From Nitrospinota bacterium (lineage in GTDB: Bacteria; Nitrospinota; Nitrospinia; UBA9942), in contig JACQQJ010000079.1 in the NCBI GenBank assembly GCA_016207035.1, positions 1 to 35,034 on the forward strand: 35,034 nucleotides of DNA, read 5' to 3'. Positions 9,282-19,189 of the stretch are shown piece after piece. The position numbers and the translations under genes were made by a program. Each line of letters starts with the position of its first letter. Within the stretch, counting starts at the first letter, position 1. The notes under the pieces were generated by a model. The model saw only the letters and a list, made by a program, of their open reading frames with translations, did not search any database and was not told the DNA's origin.

Positions 9282-9770
9282 ATGATTATTCAGGTTGAAA
9301 TGGGTGAGGGGGTTGTAATGGAATCTCCACATATAATCAAATCGGTTGGGCTTGGCTCATGCGTGGCTGTGATGCTCTATGATTCAAAGATAAAAATAGG
9401 GGGTCTCGCCCATGTAATGCTCCCTAATTCAAATCACATCAATTATAACAATTCTCATATATCATTCCCATACCAGTCTGCGGATACAGCGATTGAGACC
9501 CTCCTTAAAGAGATGAAAAGGATGGCGCCGCTGACAAAAAATATTGTGGCAAGGATGGCGGGCGGGGCAAGGATGTTTTCCCATTATGAGGGATTAATCG
9601 CAGGTATCGGAGTGCAGAACATTATGAGCATAAGAGAACTGTTAAGAAGGGAAAGGATACCGCTTATCAGTGAGGATACAGGAGGAGACCACGGAAGGAG
9701 TGTGGAGTTTCACCTTGACTCAGGGAGTGTTATTGTAAAGGCAATCGGGAGAGAGGATAGGGATATATGA
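9282..9770 (+). CDS. cheD: Chemoreceptor glutamine deamidase CheD
   Basis: IIKSVGLGSCVAVMLYDSKIKIGGLAHVMLP...RMAGGARMF...GDHGRSVEFHLDSGSVIVKAIG. Confidence 0.92.
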   Translation: MIIQVEMGEGVVMESPHIIKSVGLGSCVAVMLYDSKIKIGGLAHVMLPNSNHINYNNSHISFPYQSADTAIETLLKEMKRMAPLTKNIVARMAGGARMFSHYEGLIAGIGVQNIMSIRELLRRERIPLISEDTGGDHGRSVEFHLDSGSVIVKAIGREDRDI

Positions 9771-9772
9771 AT

Positions 9773-9902
9773 TCAATAAACCTCATCATGTGAGCCGATG
9801 TCAAGGAGATGGACAATGTCATCATATAGCTTGAATACAACTCTTAATTCAAATGTCAGTGAGCAGGCGTATTTACCTTCAAGGCTGAGGTGATGGCAAG
9901 AA
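9773..9902 (-). pseudogene. C-terminal remnant of a RelE/ParE-superfamily toxin
   Basis: Minus-strand translation [40 protein letters not shown] matches the family's C-terminal pattern (GK..S..T.ELR.VF....D.I.LLDIGSHDEVY). N-terminal part absent. Confidence 0.7.
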
Positions 9903-9906
9903 TCAG

Positions 9907-11061
9907 ATGTTCTTTATGGTTAAAAATATGAAAAAAAGCCTTAATCACATATACGATAACTTAATAAATATGACAGCCGTTAGTGAGAATATCCTGAATG
10001 ACTTTAATCCCATGACATTCAGCTTTGAATCAAGTATAGATAGTATCGTGGGGCAGACCCTTTTGAGGGGAGAGAATATGGAAGATAAACCTGAGATGGT
10101 AATGCTCCGCATCATTGACAAGGTTGGAGGATATGATTGGTATCAGTATGAATTTATTTCAGGTATCCTTGAGAAAAACTCCATACCCCTTGATTTTATT
10201 ATTCATATACCAGATAACTTTAGTGCGAGGACTTTCTATTTTAACAATATCCCCAAAGAACCCCTTCTGAATGACTTTAAAGAAAATTTTGATAAATTCG
10301 GCTATCCTGTGAGGAATATGGTTTGTTACCTGAGCAACAGCTTCTGCCTTTTCTCAATGAATTATAGTAGAGATGTAACTGAATATGATTCAGCAGTTAT
10401 AAATAATCTTGTAATGCAAAGCCTTTTTTTAAAATCACTCTCCGCACAAATAAAGGAAGTGGAGTTTGCCTTTAACTACACCATTTATGCCCTCGCAAGG
10501 GCGGCAGAGGCAAATGACGAGGACACAGGAAACCATATCGTCAGGGTCGGTAATTACTGTGAGGTACTGGCAAAGAGGATTGGGATGCCTGATAGTTTTC
10601 AATGGACAATTAAAATTCAGGTACAGATGCACGATGTGGGAAAGATACATACACACCCCGATATCTTAAGAAAACCCGGCAAGCTGACCCCTGAGGAATT
10701 TAACGAGATGAAAAAACATACATCCTGTGGGGCAAGGATATTGGGAGAGCATGACAGGCTTAATATGGCAAAGAACATTGCACTGACACATCATGAAAGG
10801 TGGGATGGGAGCGGCTATCCTAACGGACTTAAGGGGGAGCAGATTCCGATTGAGGGGAGGATTTTAACCATTGCTGACCAGTATGACGCATTGAGGAATA
10901 AGAGGGTTTATAAACCTGCATTTGACCATAACACAACACACAGGATAATTACAGAAGGGGACGGGAGGACGATGCCGTGCCACTTTGACCCTCAGGTATT
11001 AAATGCATATAAAGACATCTCATCACAGTTTGAGGAGATTTATGAAAAGATGAAGGGGTAA
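9907..11061 (+). CDS. HD-GYP domain phosphohydrolase (predicted c-di-GMP phosphodiesterase) with an unassigned N-terminal region
   Basis: [15 protein letters not shown]...[22 protein letters not shown]...[39 protein letters not shown]. Confidence 0.92.
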   Translation: MFFMVKNMKKSLNHIYDNLINMTAVSENILNDFNPMTFSFESSIDSIVGQTLLRGENMEDKPEMVMLRIIDKVGGYDWYQYEFISGILEKNSIPLDFIIHIPDNFSARTFYFNNIPKEPLLNDFKENFDKFGYPVRNMVCYLSNSFCLFSMNYSRDVTEYDSAVINNLVMQSLFLKSLSAQIKEVEFAFNYTIYALARAAEANDEDTGNHIVRVGNYCEVLAKRIGMPDSFQWTIKIQVQMHDVGKIHTHPDILRKPGKLTPEEFNEMKKHTSCGARILGEHDRLNMAKNIALTHHERWDGSGYPNGLKGEQIPIEGRILTIADQYDALRNKRVYKPAFDHNTTHRIITEGDGRTMPCHFDPQVLNAYKDISSQFEEIYEKMKG

Positions 11062-11124
11062 ATGGAAAAAACTAACAACCTTCAACTTACAACACGCAAC
11101 TATTGTTTTGTTGTCAGTTGTTAG

Positions 11125-11262
11125 GGTACGTCTCACTAACTTCTCCCCTTTGTAAGGGGAGGCTGGGAGGGGTAGAATCCTCCTTAATAATGGGGGTAAA
11201 GGGGTTGTTAATCTCTACCTCCCCCAACCCCTCCTTATAAAGGAGGGGAAACACTTAAGATT
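11125..11262. repeat. Large GC-rich palindromic element with nested hairpins
   Basis: acttctcccctttgtaaggggaggctgggaggggtaga ... ctacctcccccaacccctccttataaaggagggg: two inverted halves, each with its own hairpin. Confidence 0.75.
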
Positions 11263-11330
11263 CCTCTCTTTAAGATGGAAGGGATGGGATAGGGAGTGTT
11301 TAATTTTACACATTTTAAAGGGAGGAAAGT

Positions 11331-11803
11331 ATGAAGATACTTATCGTTGATGGCAGTAATTTCAAAAGGACACCGCTTAAATGTATCTTAGAAAAACGAG
11401 GATATGAAGTTTTGGAGGCAGAAAACAGGTATTTAGCCATATGTCAATAAATGCGAAAGAGTCAATGCCAGGGGGTGGGGTTTTGGGAGTTTATGCAAAA
11501 AATATTTATGTCAATGCAGGAGACAATGTCCTGCTGAAAGAGGGGAATTATGTAAGGGTTTCTCTTAGAGATAGTGGGAAAGGAATCCCTGAGGCGAACC
11601 TGCCAAAGATATTTGACCCCTATTTTTCAACAAAGGAGATGAGGAGCCAGAAGGGGATAGGGCTTGGTCTTTCAATTTGTTATTCAATTATTAAAAAACA
11701 TAATGGAATTATATTACTTGAATCTGAGGTAGGGATTGGGACAATCTTTCATGTATACATTCTCCAGCATATGAGAAAATACCCTAAAAAAGAGAAAAGT
11801 TAG
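11331..11803 (+). pseudogene. Decayed hybrid histidine kinase: receiver N-terminus abutting an out-of-frame HATPase C-terminus
   Basis: 11331-11450 encodes MKILIVDGSNFKRTPLKCILEKRGYEVLEAENRYLAICQ*. In another frame MSINAKESMPGGGVL..VRVSLRDSGKGIPEANLPKIFDPYFSTK..GIGLGLSICYSIIKKHNG, i.e. HATPase N and G boxes, ends at 11803. HisKA domain is missing. Confidence 0.8.
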
Positions 11804-12005
11804 CAGGGCACTTAAAATGGGCATATGAATGGTCTTATTAACACCACAAAATTTTATACTTCAGGCTGTCCCAAAATATTTTTGATGTAAATCTGATAGT
11901 CCCTCCTAAAAATCTATTTGCCAGATTCCACTCCTCTTAATCCCTAATTACAACTCTTTTTTTTCCTCCCTGTCAGTCGAAAAACTGGTTTTTCAGAAAT
12001 GAACC

Positions 12006-12049
12006 AGTGCACTTTTCAAGTTTAAATCTTAAAAAATTAGTGCACTTTT
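12006..12049 (+). promoter_or_regulatory. Two direct copies of AGTGCACTTTT, 33 bp apart, upstream of the rpsU operon promoter
   Basis: ccAGTGCACTTTTcaag at 12006-12016 and ttAGTGCACTTTTgga at 12039-12049. Confidence 0.45.
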
Positions 12050-12079
12050 GGAATTTAATTGACCGGAAGGAAAATATTC

Positions 12080-12108
12080 TTGACATTTTATAAAAAAATA
12101 GATATATT
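12080..12108 (+). promoter_or_regulatory. Predicted sigma70 promoter of rpsU-yqeY-dnaG-rpoD
   Basis: TTGACA (12080-12085), 17-bp spacer, TATATT (12103-12108). Confidence 0.75.
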
Positions 12109-12233
12109 TAAAAATTAGTGATTTATACTTAAAAAATTTCTAAAATTAATATAAAAATAATATTTTTTAATCAAAAAGTCAATTAAATAATGTGGGAGGT
12201 TGGTATGAAGATTGGAAGGAGGGATAATTGTTT

Positions 12234-12428
12234 ATGCCAGGGGTTAAAATTAGAGATAATGAGTCTTTCGAGAACGCCCTGAGGAGATTTAAAAAACAGT
12301 GTGAAAAGGCTGGCATCTTATCTGAAATAAAAAAGAGAGAGTATTATGAGAAACCAGGCGTAAGGAGAAAGAAAAAAATGCTGGCCTCAAGGAAGAAGTT
12401 AGGAAGATTTGGTGCTCAATATTATTAA
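12234..12428 (+). CDS. rpsU: 30S ribosomal protein S21
   Basis: [51 protein letters not shown] 12234 with upstream ggaggg. Confidence 0.97.
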   Translation: MPGVKIRDNESFENALRRFKKQCEKAGILSEIKKREYYEKPGVRRKKKMLASRKKLGRFGAQYY

Positions 12429-12437
12429 GAGGTTATC

Positions 12438-12881
12438 ATGTTGCTTAAGGATAGGTTAATGGAAGAGATGAAGGATGCTATGAAGAAGAGGGAGCAGATT
12501 AAACTTTCCGCCATAAGGATGGTCAGGGCTGGTATAAAAAATAGAGAAATAGAGCTTGGAAGGGAACTGAATGATGAGGATGTAATAGGTGTCATTAAAT
12601 CTGCTATTCGACAGAGAAAGGATTCTTATACACAGTTTTTAAATGCCAATCGGTTGGATTTGGCTGATAAAGAGAAAAATGAGATTGATATACTTTCAGT
12701 TTATTTGCCTGGGCAGATGAGCGAAGATGACATAAAAAAGAGGGTTAAAGAGGTTATCTCAGAGGTAGGAGCTTCTACATCTAAAGATATGGGAAAGGTA
12801 ATGAAGCTTCTGATGCCTGAGTTGAAAGGAAAGGCCGATGGAGATTTGATCAATAAAATTGTAAAAGAGTCATTGCCTTAA
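12438..12881 (+). CDS. yqeY: GatB/YqeY domain-containing protein
   Basis: LKDRLMEEMKDAMKKREQIKLSAIRMVRAGIKNREIELGRELNDEDVIGVIKSAIRQRKDS; rpsU-yqeY-dnaG context. Confidence 0.95.
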   Translation: MLLKDRLMEEMKDAMKKREQIKLSAIRMVRAGIKNREIELGRELNDEDVIGVIKSAIRQRKDSYTQFLNANRLDLADKEKNEIDILSVYLPGQMSEDDIKKRVKEVISEVGASTSKDMGKVMKLLMPELKGKADGDLINKIVKESLP

Positions 12882-13208
12882 ATCTGGAGATCAATGAAAA
12901 ATTGGTCAGTATATATTTTTTGTTTTCTGAATAATCTTCATCCTCATAATGAGTGGTAATAAAATATAAAATTTTTAAAACATGAATTCCACTAAATATT
13001 AATATTACAAATAGAGACAATGGACTATGGATTAGTTTTTTTTCCCATCACTAGTCCTTATCCAGAAGTCCCTTTAATCATGCTCTATACAATATGCCAA
13101 TGTGTTTCAATCTTGTTCAAATCTTTTACTCTTATTGAGCCCTTTCTCTTTTTCCACTACTTAAAGAAAATATTGTTGGCAAAAACTTAAGCCTCTCAGG
13201 GAGGTAAA

Positions 13209-14996
13209 GTGGGGCGTTATATTACCGATGAGTTAGTAGAAGAGATAAGAGTCCGCAGCGATATAGTAGATGTAATATCAGAGCGGATACTATTAAAAAA
13301 GAGTGGCGCAAATTATAAAGGGATCTGTCCGTTTCATCATGAAAAGACACCCTCACTTGTTGTGAGCCCTGTGAAGCAAATTTTTCACTGTTTCGGTTGT
13401 AATACAGGGGGAAATGTATATCAATTTATAATGAAAATTGAAAACATTCCTTTTCCCGATGCTGTTTTATACCTTGCAAAGAGGTATGGAATTAATATAC
13501 CTGAACAGAGAATACCGGGGGTAAATAAAAATCAGAAAAGTATACTTCATGATGTAAATAGATTGGCAGTAAATTTCTTTCATGGTCAATTATTAGAATC
13601 ACCGCAGGGAAAGGTTGCAAGGAAATATTTAAAAGGGAGAGGAATAAAAGATGATACCACTGGGTTATTTAATATAGGATATGCTACTCCTTCATGGGAT
13701 GGGATTCAGTTATTTTTTAAGGAAAAGGGGATTTCTGTTGATATTCAAAAACTTGCCGGACTTATAAAAGAGAGGGAAGATGGTGGAGGGTATGTAGATA
13801 AATTCAGGGACAGGGTTATTTTTCCAATATCAGATTCAGAGGGAAATGTTGTAGGTTTTGGAGGGAGGGTATTACATGATGAAGAACAAAGACCAAAATA
13901 TTTAAATTCCCCTGAGACCCCTGTGTATAAGAAAGGGGATATATTGTATGGACTACATCTGGCAAAAGATCTGATAAGAAAGAATAAAGAGGCGTTTTTA
14001 GTTGAAGGTTATTTTGATCTGATAACCATGTATCAGGAGGGTATAAAGAATGTAATCGCTACATCAGGTACAGCACTGACGGAGAATCATATGAGGCTTT
14101 TAAAGAGATATACGGACACTATGAATCTAATCTTTGATGGAGATGATGCAGGGAGAAGTGCCTCTGCGAGAGGGGGTATGATTCTTTTAAATGGAGGGAT
14201 GAAGGTAAGAGTTGTTCTGCTTCCATCGGGGAAAGACCCTGATAGCTTTGTAAAAGAAAAAAAGAGGGAAGGTTTTTTAAATATTGTTAAAGAGGCAAAA
14301 CCTTTTATGGAATATATGATAGATCAGACAATAGCTGAATCAGGCATAAAAGATGTAAATGAAAAGGTGGATTGTATTAAAAAGGTTCTCCCCTTTATAT
14401 CTGGTATAAGCAATTCAGTAGAAAAGGGTATATATATAGCATTACTCGCAGAGAAGACAGGGGTTTCAGAAAGGGCAATACTGGATGAGATAAATAAAAG
14501 ATCCGATAAGAGGGTTCGGGGTTCAGGGTTTGAGATTAAAAATTCTCAACCCGAAGTCTCAAATTCCGATCTTCAGTCTATAACTTTTAATCCTTGTATG
14601 AGGGCAGAGAGGATTCTCATTCAATTAATGCTTTTAGATCATAAAAATATAGAGAAGATTAAAAGGGATATTTCTCCTGATGATTTTATTGACAGAGATA
14701 TGGCAAGTATCTCATCCATATTATTTACCCTTTCTGATAAAGGTGATACTATAACTGTTTCTCGGGTAATGGACATGCTGTCAGAGGATAGATTAAAAAA
14801 GATTGCATTAGAACTGGTCCTTGAAGACATGGAATATCATGAGGTTGATAAGAATATATCAGATTGCATAAAATATATAAAAAAGAATAGGATGGGCGTA
14901 AAAAAGCTTTTCAATCAATTGAAAATGGCTGTATCAGAAGGTAATAACGAGCAGTTTCAAAAACTGCACGAACAGATTCTAAAAATAAAAAATTGA
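13209..14996 (+). CDS. dnaG: DNA primase
   Basis: CHC2 zinc finger (GICPFHHEKTPSLVVSPVKQIFHCFGCNTGGNVYQFI) and TOPRIM (AFLVEGYFDLITMYQEGIKNVIATSGTALT...LIFDGDDAG). GTG start. Confidence 0.97.
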   Translation: MGRYITDELVEEIRVRSDIVDVISERILLKKSGANYKGICPFHHEKTPSLVVSPVKQIFHCFGCNTGGNVYQFIMKIENIPFPDAVLYLAKRYGINIPEQRIPGVNKNQKSILHDVNRLAVNFFHGQLLESPQGKVARKYLKGRGIKDDTTGLFNIGYATPSWDGIQLFFKEKGISVDIQKLAGLIKEREDGGGYVDKFRDRVIFPISDSEGNVVGFGGRVLHDEEQRPKYLNSPETPVYKKGDILYGLHLAKDLIRKNKEAFLVEGYFDLITMYQEGIKNVIATSGTALTENHMRLLKRYTDTMNLIFDGDDAGRSASARGGMILLNGGMKVRVVLLPSGKDPDSFVKEKKREGFLNIVKEAKPFMEYMIDQTIAESGIKDVNEKVDCIKKVLPFISGISNSVEKGIYIALLAEKTGVSERAILDEINKRSDKRVRGSGFEIKNSQPEVSNSDLQSITFNPCMRAERILIQLMLLDHKNIEKIKRDISPDDFIDRDMASISSILFTLSDKGDTITVSRVMDMLSEDRLKKIALELVLEDMEYHEVDKNISDCIKYIKKNRMGVKKLFNQLKMAVSEGNNEQFQKLHEQILKIKN

Positions 14997-15041
14997 ATGA
15001 GGTGCTCTATTTTTAAAATATATTTGGAGGAAAAATAAATT

Positions 15042-16787
15042 ATGGGAAGAAGGCCAAAAATAGCAGAGGTAAATCGGCTTATCTCTATGGGAAAAGAGAA
15101 GGGATATCTGACCTATGAAGAGGTTAATGATATTTTACCTTCAGATATTGTATCTCCTGAGCAGATTGACGATATTATGATGCTGTTTGGTGAGATGGAT
15201 ATAGAACTTGTTGAGACAGGGCAGAAAAGTCAGAGGGTTACACTTGGAATAGAGGAGAGTGAGTTAATAGAGGAACAGTTAAAATATGAAGAGGATGCAT
15301 TCATATCGTATGATGATCCTGTTAAACTCTATCTAAAAGAGATGGGAACGGTACCGCTCCTTACAAGAGAAGGTGAAGTGGAGATTGCCAAAAGAATTGA
15401 AGAGGGTCAGAATGAGGTTATTCATGCAGTTGTAAACTGTCCTATTACAATCAAGGAGATAGTTTCCCTTAGTGAAAAACTCAGGAACAATAAAATATCA
15501 ATTCAGGAATTAGTAAACTGGGGGGATATAGATGAGACTGATATAAGCAGGATTCGGGAAGAGACTAAAAGGGTATTAAAATTAATCAACGAATTAAAGA
15601 CTGTCAGCAAAAAACTGAACAATTTAAAAGTGAAACTTAAAGGTAAATTGAATGATAAAAAGAGGAAAAGGGTAGAAGAAGAAGAGAAGTTAGCAAGGAG
15701 CAATGTTGCGAGGATTATTAAAGATATAAATCTTGATCATGTGCAGATGGATAGGATAATACAAAAGATAGATGGGTTCGTTAAGAGGATCAAGCAGGCT
15801 GAAGAGACAATTGCACAATACTACAAAGAGATGAATATCATTCCTGACGAATTCAAGGTTTATTTAAAAAAAATAAGGGGAAGTAATAATTCCGTTAAAT
15901 TGGAAAATAAAAAGGTCATTTCTAAAAATGTGCTCTTAGAATTAGAGAAAAAGATTAAGAATATATCAAGGAGGATAAAGCGGATAGAAGTAGAGGCTGG
16001 TATGACGAGAAAGGAACTTGTTGAAACCCTCAAGGCAATCGAGAGGGGTAGGACAAAAGATAAATTCGCAAAAAGAGAGTTAGCTGAGGCAAATTTGAGA
16101 TTAGTAGTAAGTATTGCAAAAAAATACACGAACAGAGGTCTCCATTTTCTTGACCTTATTCAGGAAGGTAATATAGGTCTCATGAAGGCAGTTGATAAGT
16201 TTGAATACCGTCGAGGGTATAAATTCAGCACCTATGCTACATGGTGGATAAGGCAGGCTATCACAAGGGCTATTGCAGACCAGGCAAGGACTATCCGTAT
16301 TCCGGTTCATATGATTGAGACTATAAACAAGCTTATACGAACCTCAAGGCACCTTGTCCAGGAGATAGGCAGAGAACCAACTTCGGAAGAAATTGCAGAG
16401 AGAATGAATCTTCCTGTAGAGAAGGTGAGAAAGGTTTTAAAGATTGCAAAAGAACCTATATCTTTAGAAACGCCTATAGGGGAAGAAGAGGATAGTCATC
16501 TTGGTGACTTCATTGAGGATAAAAAGGTTGTTTCTCCTGTGGAATCTGTAATAAAAATGAATCTGAAAGAACAGACATTAAAGGTTCTCCAGACATTAGC
16601 TTCGAGAGAAGAAAAGGTATTGAGAAAGCGATTTGGAATTGGAGTGGACAGCGAACATACACTGGAAGAGGTAGGGCAGGATTTTGATGTTACAAGAGAA
16701 AGAATTAGGCAGATAGAGTCAAAGGCATTAAGGAAACTGAGGCACCCCAGCAGGAGTAAATTACTAAAAAGTTTTATTGAAGGATAA
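15042..16787 (+). CDS. rpoD: RNA polymerase primary sigma factor
   Basis: Sigma1.1, [102 protein letters not shown], and region 4 helix-turn-helix. Confidence 0.98.
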   Translation: MGRRPKIAEVNRLISMGKEKGYLTYEEVNDILPSDIVSPEQIDDIMMLFGEMDIELVETGQKSQRVTLGIEESELIEEQLKYEEDAFISYDDPVKLYLKEMGTVPLLTREGEVEIAKRIEEGQNEVIHAVVNCPITIKEIVSLSEKLRNNKISIQELVNWGDIDETDISRIREETKRVLKLINELKTVSKKLNNLKVKLKGKLNDKKRKRVEEEEKLARSNVARIIKDINLDHVQMDRIIQKIDGFVKRIKQAEETIAQYYKEMNIIPDEFKVYLKKIRGSNNSVKLENKKVISKNVLLELEKKIKNISRRIKRIEVEAGMTRKELVETLKAIERGRTKDKFAKRELAEANLRLVVSIAKKYTNRGLHFLDLIQEGNIGLMKAVDKFEYRRGYKFSTYATWWIRQAITRAIADQARTIRIPVHMIETINKLIRTSRHLVQEIGREPTSEEIAERMNLPVEKVRKVLKIAKEPISLETPIGEEEDSHLGDFIEDKKVVSPVESVIKMNLKEQTLKVLQTLASREEKVLRKRFGIGVDSEHTLEEVGQDFDVTRERIRQIESKALRKLRHPSRSKLLKSFIEG

Positions 16788-16813
16788 TAATCGATTCTTT
16801 TATCATAACATCA

Positions 16814-16886
16814 GGGCCCATAGCTCAGCTGGAAGAGCTACCGGCTCATAACCGGTAGGTCCCTGGTTCGAACCCAGGTGGGCCCA
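16814..16886 (+). tRNA. tRNA with CAT anticodon (elongator Met or Ile2)
   Basis: GGGCCCA..TGGGCCC acceptor stem, CCGGCTCATAACCGG anticodon arm, CCTGGTTCGAACCCAGG T-arm. CCA not encoded. Confidence 0.93.
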
Positions 16887-16936
16887 TTTCATAAAGTTTA
16901 CCATTTATAAAGGTGTTTAATCATTAAGTACCCTTT

Positions 16937-17008
16937 GCCGACGTGGCTCAGTGGTAGAGCAGTTGATTCGTAATCAACAGGTCAGGGGTTCAAATCCCCT
17001 CGTCGGCT
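16937..17008 (+). tRNA. tRNA-Thr(CGT)
   Basis: GCCGACG..CGTCGGC acceptor stem, TTGATTCGTAATCAA anticodon arm, AGGGGTTCAAATCCCCT T-arm. Confidence 0.95.
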
Positions 17009-17165
17009 TCAGTAAAATCTACTGGTTAAACAACATTATCTAACTCATTGAGAGGGATAGGAAAGGCAATCTTTAATCTTATTCTTATTGATGAACACTT
17101 GCATGAGATGAGGTGAAAAAAATTCAAAGGCAGAGACTGAAAATTCATTCCTGAAGCTCAAAAAA

Positions 17166-17209
17166 GTAAACCCCGTTAACCCGCCCTTCAGGGCAGTGTA
17201 ACGGGTTTT
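17166..17209. repeat. AGTAAACCCCGTT-type palindromic element, copy 1; could act as a terminator
   Basis: agtaaaccccgttaacccgcccttcagggcagtgtaacgggtttta forms a long imperfect stem. Related to 21424-21464. Confidence 0.7.
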
Positions 17210-17226
17210 ATTTTATGGACATCTGT

Positions 17227-18348
17227 ATGGAACAGTATGATGTTATTATTGTAGGTGCTGGTCCTGGAGGTTCAACTGCTGCAAAGAAATGCTCAGAGAG
17301 AGGTCTTAAGACCCTCATCATAGATAAGGCTATATTCCCAAGGTATAAGCCATGCGGTGGAGCCCTTTCCCTCCACACAATAAACTTACTCGATTTCGAA
17401 ATTTCCCATGAACTTATTGAAAATGAGTGCACAGGTATAAGGGTTTACTACCGAGAGAAAACATCTACTTATGAAAAATGGGACAGGATAGCGGTGATGG
17501 TATCGAGAGAAAAATTTGATAATATACTCTATGAGAGGGCAAAAAAGGCTGGATGTATTTCCTTAATGGGGGAGAGGGTAATTTCATTAGAGAACTCGGG
17601 GGATTATATAAAGGTAAATACAGAAAGGGGGTCATATTTTGGGAGTTTTATAATAGGGGCTGATGGTGCACATAGTATTGTGTCAAATTTTTTAAATGGA
17701 GGTAATAAAGGCTATCTTTCTGCAATGGCAGTGATAACGGAGATTAAAAATCGTGAAACTGTATATGATAAAAAGATTCTCAATTTTTATTTTGGTGAGG
17801 TATACGGCGGTTATGCATGGATATTCAATCATGGAATTTACCTATCTGTTGGAATGTGGGGGACACAGTGGATTGACTCAACCCCCCTCAATTCCATGAA
17901 AAGGTTTTTAAACCTCCATAATCTTTCAACAGACCATATCAGAGGATATAAGATGCCATTATGGGATCGGAGGAGGAAAATTTATAGTGATAAGGTTCTT
18001 TTGATAGGGGATGCTGCAGGGTTCATTGATTCATTCAATGGAGAGGGTATTTTTCATGCCCTCTTATCAGGGAAAATAGCAGCTGAATCTATAGCAGATG
18101 CACTGAAAAATAGAAAATCTTCAGGTGATAATTATAAAAGAGGCTGTTCTCATATATTGAGTAACCTTAGGTATTCAATGTATTTCAGCCGGCTGATTTA
18201 CAGATTTCCGGAGGTCTTTTTAAAGAAACTGATATCTGACAGAGGTTTTATTCATAGATACATAGATGACCTGATATTAAATAAGACCTCCTACAGAGAT
18301 TATATAGGAAGGCTTATTAAGGATAATGGCGTATTGCACAATAAATAA
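17227..18348 (+). CDS. FAD-dependent geranylgeranyl reductase family oxidoreductase
   Basis: YDVIIVGAGPGGSTAAKKCSERGLKTLIIDKAIFPRYKPCGGALS ... KVLLIGDAAGFIDSFNGEGIFHALLSGKIAAE. ATG 17215 is an alternative start. Confidence 0.88.
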   Translation: MEQYDVIIVGAGPGGSTAAKKCSERGLKTLIIDKAIFPRYKPCGGALSLHTINLLDFEISHELIENECTGIRVYYREKTSTYEKWDRIAVMVSREKFDNILYERAKKAGCISLMGERVISLENSGDYIKVNTERGSYFGSFIIGADGAHSIVSNFLNGGNKGYLSAMAVITEIKNRETVYDKKILNFYFGEVYGGYAWIFNHGIYLSVGMWGTQWIDSTPLNSMKRFLNLHNLSTDHIRGYKMPLWDRRRKIYSDKVLLIGDAAGFIDSFNGEGIFHALLSGKIAAESIADALKNRKSSGDNYKRGCSHILSNLRYSMYFSRLIYRFPEVFLKKLISDRGFIHRYIDDLILNKTSYRDYIGRLIKDNGVLHNK

Positions 18349-18393
18349 ACTTTCTTTTATTTCTAACAGTTTTGGTAACTCAGTCAATTTTTT

Positions 18394-19125
18394 ATGTTCC
18401 TTTCAATTTTTCGATTGATTATAATAATTACGTTTTCCTTCCTTATGGGTTCAATTGCAATTATACTCTCAATACCCTGCAGAAATATAAATATTGTGCA
18501 TTCCGTTGCCAGACTATGGGGCAGGGGGATATGCAGATTAACAGGAGTCACTGTCGAGGTGAGGGGAATTGAAAATATCCTGTGGGATAGATCACAGATA
18601 TTTATTTCAAATCATCAGGGCATGTATGATATATTTGCACTCGAAGGCTATATGCCCTTAAGATTTTTATGGGTAGCAAAAGAAAGCCTCTTTAGAATAC
18701 CGGTGATTGGCTTGGTAATGAAAAGGGCAGGGTATATTGGCATAAATAGATCAAGTCCAAAGAGATTCCTTAAGAGTCTTAATCACGCTGTGGAGGAAAT
18801 AAAAAGCGGTAGATCGGTTATTATATTTCCCGAGGGGACTCGTTCACGAGATGGTAGTATTGGGAGGTTTAAAAAGGGGAGTTTATTTCTCATATCAAAA
18901 ACAGGCGCACCTGTTGTCCCAGTTGCTATCAGCGGGAGTTTCAATGTGATGAGGAGGGGTGAATTCAGGATAAGGCCGGGAAAGGTCAGCATTTTTATTG
19001 ATAAACCGATTGAAGTTAAAGAAATATCCAGAAGTCAAGAGGGGCAGTTCATGGAAACTTTGAGGGATATCATTGTTAAAAATTTTCAAAAGTTAGAATC
19101 AGACAGGATGCAACTGAGAGGATGA
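18394..19125 (+). CDS. 1-acyl-sn-glycerol-3-phosphate acyltransferase (PlsC family)
   Basis: FISNHQGMYDIFAL ... FPEGTRSRDGSIGRFKKGSLFLISKTGAPVVPVAISGS. Confidence 0.94.
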   Translation: MFLSIFRLIIIITFSFLMGSIAIILSIPCRNINIVHSVARLWGRGICRLTGVTVEVRGIENILWDRSQIFISNHQGMYDIFALEGYMPLRFLWVAKESLFRIPVIGLVMKRAGYIGINRSSPKRFLKSLNHAVEEIKSGRSVIIFPEGTRSRDGSIGRFKKGSLFLISKTGAPVVPVAISGSFNVMRRGEFRIRPGKVSIFIDKPIEVKEISRSQEGQFMETLRDIIVKNFQKLESDRMQLRG

Positions 19126-19189
19126 GTTAAATGAACAAATCTTAGGGAATTATTTTAAATTTCAATTCTTAATAGTGTTCAGCTAAGAA

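Noticed and set aside
12882-13208. Non-coding RNA or second promoter between yqeY and dnaG
   Set aside because: A 327-bp AT-rich gap with no convincing structure or consensus promoter pair found by eye.
16814-16886. Assigning the CAT tRNA specifically to Met or Ile2
   Set aside because: Identity depends on lysidine modification and subtle determinants; not decidable by eye.
17041-17160. Small gene or pseudogene between tRNA-Thr and the reductase
   Set aside because: Only short open stretches; I could not recognise any family or clear start.
17166-17209. Dedicated rho-independent terminator for the tRNA transcript
   Set aside because: Possible, but it is about 160 bp after the tRNA and shares sequence with the 21424-21464 element, so it is called a repeat family member first.
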